Source: Alphaproteobacteria bacterium (GTDB lineage Bacteria > Pseudomonadota > Alphaproteobacteria > TMED109). From it: 33,858 bases of DNA. The notes under the pieces are model-generated. The model was not told the DNA's origin, did not search any database, and saw nothing but the letters and a program-made list of their open reading frames with translations. A program made the translations under genes and the position numbers. Location: positions 1 to 33,858 of the forward strand of contig JAJDZX010000077.1 in NCBI GenBank assembly GCA_022824395.1. The letters run 5' to 3'. Below, one piece after another: positions 16,640 through 23,863 of this stretch. Numbering within the stretch: position 1 is the stretch's first letter; every line of letters begins with the position of its first letter.

Positions 16640-18165
16640 TGCCGCGCTCCGCTGCCCGCCGGGTGCTCTTGGAGCGGATGCGCGCGCAGATCGCCGCGCA
16701 TGCCGGACGTACCGCGGTCCGCGCTTCCGGCGGCAGCGTGACCTACGGCGACTTCGGCCGGCTGATCGGATGGTTCTGCCGCGAACTCCGACACCCCGGA
16801 CGGGTCCGGCAAGGACCCGTCGGATTGCTCCTCGAGCGCTCGGTGGCGGCCTATGCCGCTATGTGGGCCGCCATCGCTGTCGGTCGGCCCTACGTTCCGC
16901 TCAACCCCAGGTACCCGCTGGCACGGCTGCAGAGTATCGTAAGGCAGGCGGGTGCTGAGGTCGCCGTCTGCACCGAACCGGGACGGAAGATGCTGGCTTG
17001 CCTTGGCATCGCGCCTGGGAACGCCATCGTGGCGGATACGCAAGTTCCCGCGGGCGGAAGCGGCGTTACGCCGCTCGACTGGAGCGAGTCCGAGCGCGAC
17101 GAGGGGAGTGCCTACATTCTCTTCACGTCAGGCTCGACCGGCGAGCCGAAGGGTGTGCCGATCTCCTATGACAATCTTCACAGTTTCATCGGGAACCTGG
17201 ATTCGACCATCGCGTACGCACCGGAAGACGTCTGCTCGCAGGTGTGCGAGCTTTCCTTCGATCTCAGCGTCCACGAGGTCTACCTCGCACTGCTGAACGG
17301 CTGCACGTTGTGCCCCGCCCGGGAGATCGATCTCTTCAACCCTGCCCGCTATGTCGCCGGGAACGGGATCACCGTCTGGGTCTCAGTCCCGTCCCTGGCG
17401 CGGGTCGCGCTCCACAACGGCCAGGCGCTCGGGGAAGCCCTGCGCACGCTCCGGCTCAGCATGTTCAATGGCGAAGCGCTACCCGACCGGCTCGCCGACG
17501 CATGGCAGGCGGCGGCGCGGAACAGCGAGATCTGGAATACCTACGGCCCAACCGAATGCGCCGTCGCCGTCACGGCACAACGCTGGCGGAACGGTCCCGG
17601 CCTCACCGAGGCGGGGGTGGTCTCGCTCGGTACGGCCTTTCCCGATTGCACGGCGGCGCTGCTCGTGGACGGAGACATCGTCCCGGTGCTCCCGGAACGG
17701 AGTGTTCTGGCCGGCGAGTTGCTGCTGGCGACGCCGCAGCGCTTCGACGGATATCTCGATCCGAATCTGCCCCCGCCGTTCGTCACGGATCACAGCGGAC
17801 AGATGTACTACCGGACGGGGGACCGGGTTCTGGCGAGAGACGGCCGGCTCTTTTACCTTGGGCGGCTCGACCTCCAGGTCAAGATCGGCGGGCATCGCAT
17901 CGAACTCCTGGAGATCGAGCATCGTCTGCGAGAGCGGTTGGGTACCGATGCGCTGGCCGTCATCGCCCACCCTCGCCGGCATCCGACCCAGCTGGTGCTG
18001 TTCCTCACCGGCGGGCACAAGGCACCCAGGCTCACGGGCGAGGCGCTCGGGCTCCCGAACTACATGGTGCCGCGCCAGTGCATCTTGATCGATTCGCTCC
18101 CGGTCACGACGCACGGGAAGCTCGATCGGGACGGGCTGCATGAACGGATCGCGACGGACCCTTGA
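16639..18165 (+). CDS. DltA-like carrier-protein adenylation enzyme
   Basis: Stand-alone adenylation domain of 508 residues, the size of DltA. Core motifs are intact: A3 LFTSGSTGEPKGVP (161-174), A5 NTYGPTE (300-306), A7 YRTGD (391-395), A8 LGRLDLQVKIGGHRIELLEI (407-426) and A10 with Lys494 in THGKLDRDG. Segments SFDLSVHEVY, WVSVPSLARVAL and FNGEALP align closely with D-alanine:carrier ligases. In DltA the fourth-from-last region reads STPSFADMCL; here the discriminating Cys is Ala257. Substrate or stereochemical preference may therefore differ from D-Ala. It activates an acid as an AMP ester and should load the adjacent ACP. The start overlaps the ACP stop (TGATG) and its stop overlaps the SGNH gene the same way. 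Confidence 0.9.
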   Translation: MPRSAARRVLLERMRAQIAAHAGRTAVRASGGSVTYGDFGRLIGWFCRELRHPGRVRQGPVGLLLERSVAAYAAMWAAIAVGRPYVPLNPRYPLARLQSIVRQAGAEVAVCTEPGRKMLACLGIAPGNAIVADTQVPAGGSGVTPLDWSESERDEGSAYILFTSGSTGEPKGVPISYDNLHSFIGNLDSTIAYAPEDVCSQVCELSFDLSVHEVYLALLNGCTLCPAREIDLFNPARYVAGNGITVWVSVPSLARVALHNGQALGEALRTLRLSMFNGEALPDRLADAWQAAARNSEIWNTYGPTECAVAVTAQRWRNGPGLTEAGVVSLGTAFPDCTAALLVDGDIVPVLPERSVLAGELLLATPQRFDGYLDPNLPPPFVTDHSGQMYYRTGDRVLARDGRLFYLGRLDLQVKIGGHRIELLEIEHRLRERLGTDALAVIAHPRRHPTQLVLFLTGGHKAPRLTGEALGLPNYMVPRQCILIDSLPVTTHGKLDRDGLHERIATDP

Positions 18166-19304
18166 TGGGCCGCCGCGCCGCCCGCGCGGTCGCGCTGACC
18201 GGCACCGCCGCGCTGATTCTCGGACTCCTCTGGCTCGACGCTAACCGCGGCGGACCGGCCAGTGCCATGGCCCGATGCAACCTGCTGCTCACGCGGGCAA
18301 GCGAGCCGGCAGCCGAGGTCCTCGTCGTCGGCAGCTCCCGATCGGGGGTGGCCCTCGATCCCGTAGCCATGCAGCGGATCCTGACCGCCGAACTCGAACG
18401 CCCGGTCAGCGTGGACCGCCTGTCCATGGGACACAACCCGATGCGGGCGATGGACGGACTGCTCGAAAACTACCTGGAGGCCCGCGGCGCACCGAGGATC
18501 GTGGTCCTCGAACTCATGTTCATGACCGAACGCAGCGTCACCCGTCTCGCCAGGCGCGGGCTCGCGCTTGCGCCGGAGCAGTACGTCTACCGGCGCGACG
18601 TCAATCTGCTCGATTTCGGACAACTTCTCACCCAGCCTGCGGTTGCCATGCCGTTCACGACGGGCGAGAACGCGTTCAACCTGTGGAGCCATCGCCTGCG
18701 TGGTGTCCTCCTCCGGGCCGGGGCCCTGGTGTACCAGGCCCTGCGCGAACCTGAACGGGCGTGGGCGCTTTCCGCTTGCGGGCGCGAGGACTGGAAATAC
18801 GAAGCCGGCTGGCCAGCCGATTTCGCATTCAGCTACGGGGAGTTCGAATCAACGGCCGGGCTGGACGGCCTCATCGGGGCACTGGAGACCGACGTTGCCC
18901 GGGAAGCCCGGCTGCACGAACTGTCGCCCTGGCAGGCGAACGCGCCGCGCGGCATCCGCTACCCGTACGACTTCGACTCCGCCTACCGGCAGGGCGAGGT
19001 CAGGCTCCTGCACCTGATGATCGGGCGCATCCTGGATCGGGGTGCGGAAATTGTCCTGCTGCCCTTGCCGCTCTATGGGCATGCGCTCGATCGCGTGGAA
19101 TTGCAGGACTTCGAAGCGCGCTACGGGCAGACGGTTCACCTCTTCGACCTCTACGGGGAAGTCCGAAACGATTTCGATTCGCTGTGGTACGACGACGCCC
19201 ACGTGGAGTTCACGCCGGTGGGGAAATTGACCACGGCCCTGATGGCGCGCCATCTGCTGCGCTCGCCCGCATTGTCGCCGCGCCTCCCGAAACCCGATGG
19301 TTGA
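18165..19304 (+). CDS. SGNH/DltD-like envelope acyltransferase
   Basis: Membrane-anchored protein of 379 residues. The N-terminal helix (AVALTGTAALILGLLWL) places the rest outside the inner membrane. The SGNH-type nucleophile region is LVVGSSRSG (53-61), with Ser57/Ser58. The C-terminal DDAHVEFTPVG (343-353) supplies the D-x-x-H pair as in DltD and AlgJ/AlgX-like proteins. In Dlt systems DltD passes the acyl group from the MBOAT/microprotein to the polymer. Its position between the adenylation gene (TGATG overlap) and the MBOAT (8-nt overlap) fits this role. Sequence similarity to DltD outside the motifs is not obvious, so the DltD-like call rests on motifs, topology and context. Confidence 0.78.
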   Translation: MGRRAARAVALTGTAALILGLLWLDANRGGPASAMARCNLLLTRASEPAAEVLVVGSSRSGVALDPVAMQRILTAELERPVSVDRLSMGHNPMRAMDGLLENYLEARGAPRIVVLELMFMTERSVTRLARRGLALAPEQYVYRRDVNLLDFGQLLTQPAVAMPFTTGENAFNLWSHRLRGVLLRAGALVYQALREPERAWALSACGREDWKYEAGWPADFAFSYGEFESTAGLDGLIGALETDVAREARLHELSPWQANAPRGIRYPYDFDSAYRQGEVRLLHLMIGRILDRGAEIVLLPLPLYGHALDRVELQDFEARYGQTVHLFDLYGEVRNDFDSLWYDDAHVEFTPVGKLTTALMARHLLRSPALSPRLPKPDG

Positions 19305-20370
19305 CCCGGTTTCCTTCCTGCTCCTGCTCCTGCTTGCCGCGGGCCTGTCGCACCTGACGTACGCGTATGACGCCCGAAACCGACTCTTCTGGAGCTGCAT
19401 GCCGGGCGCGGCCCTGCTGTTCGCGGTGCATCCACTGGCGCTACTGTTCGCGCTTGCCTCCCTCGTCATCGGCGGCGGCGTGTATCTCGCGGGCCGGCAC
19501 GTCGACAGTGCGCGCATCAAGGCGAGGCTGCCGTACGCGATCCTGCTCCTCCTGTTCGCGCCCGATGCAACCGGTGTCTTCACTGCGAGCCCGATCCTCT
19601 GGCTGGGGAGCGCGTTCTTCATTATCCGCCAGATGATGACGGTCGCGGCCGCGCTCAAGGAACGCCGGGGCTCATCGGATGTCGCTCCTGCGCTGCTCCT
19701 CGCGACGTTCTTTGTTGCGGCGTTGCCATCCGGTCCCGTCTTCAACGGTTTGTGCATCTGGGATCAGTTGAAGGCCGGCCATGGCCCCGACTATCCGGAC
19801 GGTCTGACCCGACTGTTCGAAGGATTCGTCTACGTGTTCGCCATCGCCGGAATCGTCGATGTCGCCATGGAATACGCGGGCTCCATGTTCGCCCACAGCG
19901 GAAACTTGGCAGCGATTTTGGCGCTCCGCCTTCTCGTTGAACCCCTGCTCGGGTTCGGGTTCCTGTTTGCGACGTTCTACGGCCACTCCCGCATGGCGGA
20001 GGGCACGGCACTGCTCTTCGGCTGTGAAGTGCCCCAGAACTTCGACAAGCCGCACCTCGCCAGGGATCTCGCCGACTTCTGGAAGCGATGGCACCGTTCG
20101 ATGGCCGACTTCGTGATGCAGTACGTCTACCTGCCGCTTCTGGTGTCCACCTCGCGTCCCAAACTCGCCCTGATCGCGGCTTTCGTGTTCATGGGGATGT
20201 GGCATGAATTCACGCTTGGTTTCATGATCTGGGGGCTCGGCCACGGAATCGGGCTCGCGATCGTGCTGCCATGGGCACGAAGGCTCGGCGTGCCGGCGCT
20301 GGTCCTGCGGATCCTGTCCTTGGTCTACGTGATCGCGCTCTCGAGCGTCGCCCATGGAGTCTGGCGATGA
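19297..20370 (+). CDS. MBOAT-family acyltransferase (DltB-like)
   Basis: Membrane-bound O-acyltransferase of 357 residues with about ten hydrophobic segments. The family core FWKRWHRSMADFVMQYVYLP (261-280) is followed by MGMWHEFTLGFMIWGLGHG, whose His303 matches the invariant MBOAT His. In Dlt, Pat and alginate systems the MBOAT carries an acyl group from a cytoplasmic thioester donor across the membrane. The gene overlaps the SGNH gene by 8 nt and the microprotein gene by ATGA. It is slightly shorter than many DltB proteins (about 400 residues). Together these genes form the export half of the pathway. Confidence 0.93.
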   Translation: MVDPVSFLLLLLLAAGLSHLTYAYDARNRLFWSCMPGAALLFAVHPLALLFALASLVIGGGVYLAGRHVDSARIKARLPYAILLLLFAPDATGVFTASPILWLGSAFFIIRQMMTVAAALKERRGSSDVAPALLLATFFVAALPSGPVFNGLCIWDQLKAGHGPDYPDGLTRLFEGFVYVFAIAGIVDVAMEYAGSMFAHSGNLAAILALRLLVEPLLGFGFLFATFYGHSRMAEGTALLFGCEVPQNFDKPHLARDLADFWKRWHRSMADFVMQYVYLPLLVSTSRPKLALIAAFVFMGMWHEFTLGFMIWGLGHGIGLAIVLPWARRLGVPALVLRILSLVYVIALSSVAHGVWR

Positions 20371-20483
20371 GGCACCGACTCTTGCGACGCATCTGCTACC
20401 TCGTGATTTACGGTCTGGTGACGATCCTGTGGATCCGCTTTGGCACGTTCGATGCGACCGAGGTTCCCTATATCGGGTTCTGA
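20367..20483 (+). CDS. DltX-like microprotein with C-terminal YxxF
   Basis: Peptide of 38 residues: a basic start (MRHRLLRRICY), one hydrophobic helix (LVIYGLVTILWIRFG) and the C-terminus EVPYIGF. The final Tyr-x-x-Phe matches the C-terminal motif reported for DltX, where Tyr carries the acyl group between DltB and DltD. The ATG overlaps the MBOAT stop (ATGA), so translation is coupled, and a strong terminator follows 17 bp later. It is easily missed by gene finders. In Gram-positive dlt operons dltX is usually first; here it is last, directly after the MBOAT. The functional call is inference from size, topology, motif and position. Confidence 0.75.
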   Translation: MRHRLLRRICYLVIYGLVTILWIRFGTFDATEVPYIGF

Positions 20484-20500
20484 TCGCGCCCCCACAGCCA

Positions 20501-20539
20501 AAAAAGCCCTTGAAAAAATTGGGTTGTCGAGGGCTTTTT
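20501..20539 (+). terminator. Strong intrinsic terminator of the Dlt-like operon
   Basis: Stem AAAAAGCCCTTGA (20501-20513) pairs with TCGAGGGCTTTTT (20527-20539), 13 bp with one G-U wobble and a 13-nt loop. The right arm ends in a U-tract, and the A-run on the left arm would make it bidirectional. It lies 17 bp after the microprotein stop, confirming that gene as the operon end. Confidence 0.93.
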
Positions 20540-21328
20540 CATGTCCGGGGATCGCACATCAAACCGCCCTGGGAACGGAGCCCCCGCGCCGACGCCTGTG
20601 GGGGGGTCTCTTCGTTTGCAAGCAGCGGTATTCATCGACGGCGGGAGTCAATGTCAGCCGAACACCGCTCATTCGTGACAACCGAAAACTGCGCACTTCG
20701 GTGGTATGGGCGAAGGGTCGGGTCAGTCTCCGAAGGCTGAGGTTCTCCGCGCGACGTCGAATGCCGCCAAGCCGCCCATCTGGATGGCAGGACGTCTGGC
20801 GAGCAGTGCGCGGCAAGTCAGCCCACGCGTATACGCGCGGGTGAGAACGGGCGGTGTCCGCGGCGAAGATGGATCACCGGTGAACGTCCAACCGAAATGT
20901 CCGGCGCGCTGGGGCGTTTGTCACAAAGGTGTCGCGGCGCACATGACGAGGAAGACACGCCGAAAATCGCGCTATAGGGAGAAACTGTCAGAAGAGATGA
21001 CGATAACGAGAATGTCGGTTACGTTCGCCCGGCGTCAGTGCTGGCAGGGCCGCGAAGAACCATGACCACGAATAAAGGGCTGAGAGGATCGAGGTATTGC
21101 CGAGGGGGCGCCAGGCCGTCACCGCTACGGTGCGCGGGCATGGCTGGAGGTCGCGAATGACACGGTGGAGCGAGTCTGCTGTGCCGGAGGGCCGTGCGAA
21201 TACACTCCCGGCGACATTGCGCTGACCGACTGGCGTACGGGTCTGAGTATTGAGGCCGATCACAACCCGTACAAAGACAAACCCCGGGCGCATGCATGAA
21301 GCAGAGGCGGACCCGGGAGGTTACGGAG
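20540..21328. other. Gene-poor stretch, no recognisable gene
   Basis: About 790 bp with no supported gene. Short open frames exist on both strands but none has a family motif, good start and plausible composition. One plus-strand frame ending near 21298 reads AWLEVANDTVERVCCAGG and looks protein-like, but it has no start codon and may be a gene remnant. A ribosome binding site for the Abi-like gene (GGGAGG) is at the right edge. Confidence 0.5.
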
Positions 21329-21995
21329 ATGAAGGTAAGTCGTTCAATGGCGGATGTCAACGCCTTTCACGCGCTTGAAAGAGCATTCTCGCCCGAGCGA
21401 ATGCAAACCTACCTGAACGCTGCTGCGGGCGATCATGGGACCGCCCTGCAGCTCTATGCGAGAAACACTCAGCTGGGGGCCGCATTTCATGGCCCGTTGC
21501 AGGCCTTTGAGGTTGCCTTGCGAAACGCCTTGCACGCCCGGCTTGAGGAACGATACGGCAGCCAATGGTACACGAACCCTGCCGCCGGCCTCGACAAGTC
21601 ACGCACATGACAGCATGGCGGGCGTCGTCCGTCGCGGCTCGCGCGTGCCAACCGCGAATCTGTTCGTGGCATCGATGTCGCTGGGCTTCTGGGTGCGGCT
21701 CGTCGGCCGTGGCGGATGGGTCAATGGCGGTGGCAAGGCGGACTACGACAGAACGCTTTGGCGTCCGGCTCTACACAGGGCGTTTCCGGGCCACTCCCGC
21801 AGGGAAGTGCAGCGAAGGCTTAATGGCCTGAGACAGCTTCGAAACCGGATTGCGCATCACGAACCGATTGTCGGCCGGGACCTGCACAAGGATCATGATG
21901 ACCTCCTGGAGGCCGTGGGATGGATTTCATCCGACGTCCGCGCGGGGATGCTCCGGTGTGCTGTTTTGGGGCTTTTGACTCATGCCTTGCTTTAG
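21329..21995 (+). pseudogene. Abi-like protein gene with a frameshift
   Basis: Two adjacent frames together encode one Abi-like (abortive infection-type) protein. The first frame from ATG 21329 (GGGAGG 9 nt upstream) covers ALQLYARNTQLGAAFHGPLQ, then EVALRNALHARLEERYG and GLDKSRT before a stop near 21608. The next frame carries SLGFWVRLVGRGG, LWRPALHRAFPG and LRQLRNRIAHHEPI, the conserved C-terminal half, ending at 21995. A single one-base shift near 21600 joins them with little missing sequence. The RNRIAHHEP motif is typical of this family and of HEPN-like folds. It is either a recent pseudogene or a sequencing error. Neighbours are unrelated. Confidence 0.72.
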
Positions 21996-22356
21996 TGCGA
22001 TAATAATCCAATGGCATAGTTGTTACTGGCAGTGTTGTTAAGATGATCCAGCGCCCAGCGCCCAGCGCCCAGCGCCCAGCTGTTTGATGGCATCAGCAAG
22101 CCACGGCTGAGTCGCCCCTGCCGCGATCCGGCGGATCCTGAAACTGACCAACGAGCCGCCCAGTTCCGGGCGCGGCGACCAACCTGCACCTTCATCGCGA
22201 CCGATCTCCGTTACGCGTGGCAGCGTATGTGCTGGCGCGGCACGGATCGGTCGCCGATTACTTCCAGCCATTCATTTCCTCGGGCCGTAACACAAAGAGC
22301 AGGCATGAGGCGGCCCGCGCGCGATCTTCCTCTGCACCTGCAAGGGAGCTAATCCA
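21996..22356. other. Intergenic region with heptamer repeat and lipoprotein leader
   Basis: No supported gene. It contains the AGCGCCC tandem repeat near its left end and, at the right, AAGGGAG (22342-22348), a ribosome binding site 8 nt before the GTG of the lipoprotein gene. A minus-strand open frame here has no recognisable motif. Confidence 0.5.
22048..22081. repeat. Heptanucleotide tandem repeat
   Basis: AGCGCCC repeated four times plus flanking partial units. Such short repeats are prone to slippage. It is intergenic, about 275 bp upstream of the lipoprotein gene, so phase variation by frame is not possible and promoter spacing effects are unproven. Confidence 0.85.
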
Positions 22357-23436
22357 GTGAACAATCTCATTCGCTACCCGTTATTCGCGGCAATCACTTC
22401 TGTAGTTCTGTCTGCGTATGGATGTGGAGGAAGTGGCGGCGGCTCTCCTTCGGCCAATATGGATGGTTCTCCTTCCGCGGACATGGATGGCTCTCCTGCC
22501 ATGGGCACCATGGAGCCCGACCAACCGGATGAGCCCTTTATTGATCCTCGGATTACCGAGGACGCAGAATGGCACGCAGAGTTGTCCGAGTACGCGGACG
22601 CCGTGCGAATGGCCACGGGCGGCAGTTCGCCCACGCTCTCATCTGCCGACCATGACGCCAAGCTTCGCGAGATCACGGCCAACGCCGACACGATCACAGG
22701 CCTCGCGTTCTGGAGCGAAGCTGACGGCAACTTCGCACAATACGATCCCGATTGCTCCGGCACCGTGTGCACGAACGGCAGTGCGGACTCAGGGGACTAC
22801 ACCACCACGGAAACTCTCATCGGTCCAAAGGAAGATGTTGTCTTCTTTCCCGTGATGCGGCGTCATGGTACCGAATTCAACTTCGCGCAAGGAGAAGGGG
22901 ATCATTCGGCAGGACGAGCCCTCGGAGAATTTGATTCCGAGACCATCAATCTCGTGCTGGACCATCTCGCTGGTTCGTACGGTGCCTTGGCGTATGAAGG
23001 CGGTCAGGAGTGGTTCGGCATGACCCTGTGGGGGGATTCGACTGCCAGCAACCCTGCCGTTGGTTCCGCATCCTGGTCAGGCGCGTTGGTAGGGTTTGCC
23101 TACGATGACGAAGACGACGCCGAAATATTCGGCGATGTTGAGGTTACTGTGACTTTTGGCAACGAGACCGTTCTCGATGTGATGTTCTCGAATGTCTCAG
23201 ATCCTGAGGGTTCCCGCTACACGATCGATCCGTGGATCGGGGTTCCGGTGTCAGGCGGCTCATTCGAAGTGGGCGAACCCTTGTTCTATAACGACGAGGA
23301 AGACAGCAGACATGTCCAGGGGCGATTCTTCGGGCCCGACGCGGAAGAGGTGGGCGGCCTCTTTGCAGATGACGGGGTTTCAATGCCCGGAACGACGACA
23401 TTGGGAGTATTCGGGGCGGTTCGCGGCGACGAATAG
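22357..23436 (+). CDS. TbpB-like beta-barrel surface lipoprotein
   Basis: Predicted exported lipoprotein of 359 residues. The signal segment (LFAAITSVVLSAYGC) has a lipobox-like AYGC with Cys23, though Ala at -3 is less usual than Leu. A Gly/Ser/Asp linker holds a short repeat (SPSANMDG, SPSADMDG, SPAMG). The C-terminal part matches the barrel of transferrin-binding protein B-like lipoproteins: VQGRFFGPDAEEVGGLF (320-336) and the terminal GVFGAVR (350-356). Such proteins are often Slam-exported and bind iron carriers or host molecules, but no Slam or TonB receptor gene is present. GTG 22357 has AAGGGAG at good spacing. A strong hairpin lies 24 bp after the stop. The ligand is unknown. Confidence 0.78.
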   Translation: MNNLIRYPLFAAITSVVLSAYGCGGSGGGSPSANMDGSPSADMDGSPAMGTMEPDQPDEPFIDPRITEDAEWHAELSEYADAVRMATGGSSPTLSSADHDAKLREITANADTITGLAFWSEADGNFAQYDPDCSGTVCTNGSADSGDYTTTETLIGPKEDVVFFPVMRRHGTEFNFAQGEGDHSAGRALGEFDSETINLVLDHLAGSYGALAYEGGQEWFGMTLWGDSTASNPAVGSASWSGALVGFAYDDEDDAEIFGDVEVTVTFGNETVLDVMFSNVSDPEGSRYTIDPWIGVPVSGGSFEVGEPLFYNDEEDSRHVQGRFFGPDAEEVGGLFADDGVSMPGTTTLGVFGAVRGDE

Positions 23437-23460
23437 AATGAGTTGCTGGAGGTACCCCGA

Positions 23461-23486
23461 CGGGCCGCGTCTGCGAACGCGGCCCG
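23461..23486 (+). terminator. GC-rich hairpin after the lipoprotein gene
   Basis: CGGGCCGCGT-CTGCGA-ACGCGGCCCG is a perfect 10-bp stem with a 6-nt loop, 24 bp past the stop. No U-tract follows, so it may act as a weak or factor-assisted terminator. Confidence 0.65.
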
Positions 23487-23569
23487 CCCGGTTCGGGCTG
23501 GGTATACGTGCTTCCGCCAAGCTGCTGCCGGACAGTGCCGACATGGGCGTCATTCGGAGCAGGGTACGA

Positions 23570-23716
23570 TCAAGTTCCGCCAACTGCCTTTGACCCCCGG
23601 AACAACTTGGCCTCCACCGCCACTACGAACAGCGTGGACGTGGCGACGGTCGCCAAGCTGCCGGTCACGCGCAGGCCGAGCCTGCCGCAATCGGCCTTAT
23701 ATGTTTCATGAAACAT
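23570..23716 (-). pseudogene. C-terminal remnant of a DUF1640/CCDC90-type gene
   Basis: The minus-strand frame reads KADCGRLGLRVTGSLATVAT then KLFRGSK. This matches the usual end of DUF1640-type small membrane proteins (TKADL-x-x-LEL-x-x-TG-x-LG, a hydrophobic helix, then KLL/KLF). The N-terminal coiled-coil half is missing, and the frame begins within the palindrome beside the RIT element. The gene was probably cut when the element or its neighbours rearranged. An intact relative lies on the other side at 27369. Similarity is over about 35 residues only. Confidence 0.4.
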
Positions 23717-23718
23717 AT
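23699..23718. repeat. 20-bp perfect palindrome beside the RIT left end
   Basis: ATATGTTTCA followed by TGAAACATAT, a perfect palindrome 6 bp outside the 31-bp inverted repeat. Its ACATATG end pairs with CATATGT inside the inverted repeat. It may be an extra recombinase-binding site or the target; no copy was seen at the right end. Confidence 0.6.
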
Positions 23719-23724
23719 GGGGTC

Positions 23725-23755
23725 TTATGCTGTCTGGGGGCATATGTTGCGGCGG
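23725..23755 (+). repeat. RIT left terminal inverted repeat
   Basis: Thirty-one bases starting TTATGCTGTCTGGGGG and ending TTGCGGCGG. It is exactly complementary to 27136-27166. The repeat itself contains CATATG, an internal palindrome. Confidence 0.95.
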
Positions 23756-23863
23756 CGATCTAACCATCGGTGTTCCTTGTGATTCCTTGGGCTGTGAACA
23801 ACATTTTCTTGCTCACCGCACCTGACGGACACGATGTGGCCTCCCACAGCGAGGAGACACATC

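Noticed and set aside
20540..21328. Short frames as genes
   Set aside because: None combines a start site, motif and natural composition; one protein-like stretch lacks a start.
22048..22081. AGCGCCC repeats as a CRISPR array
   Set aside because: The unit is 7 bp with no spacers.
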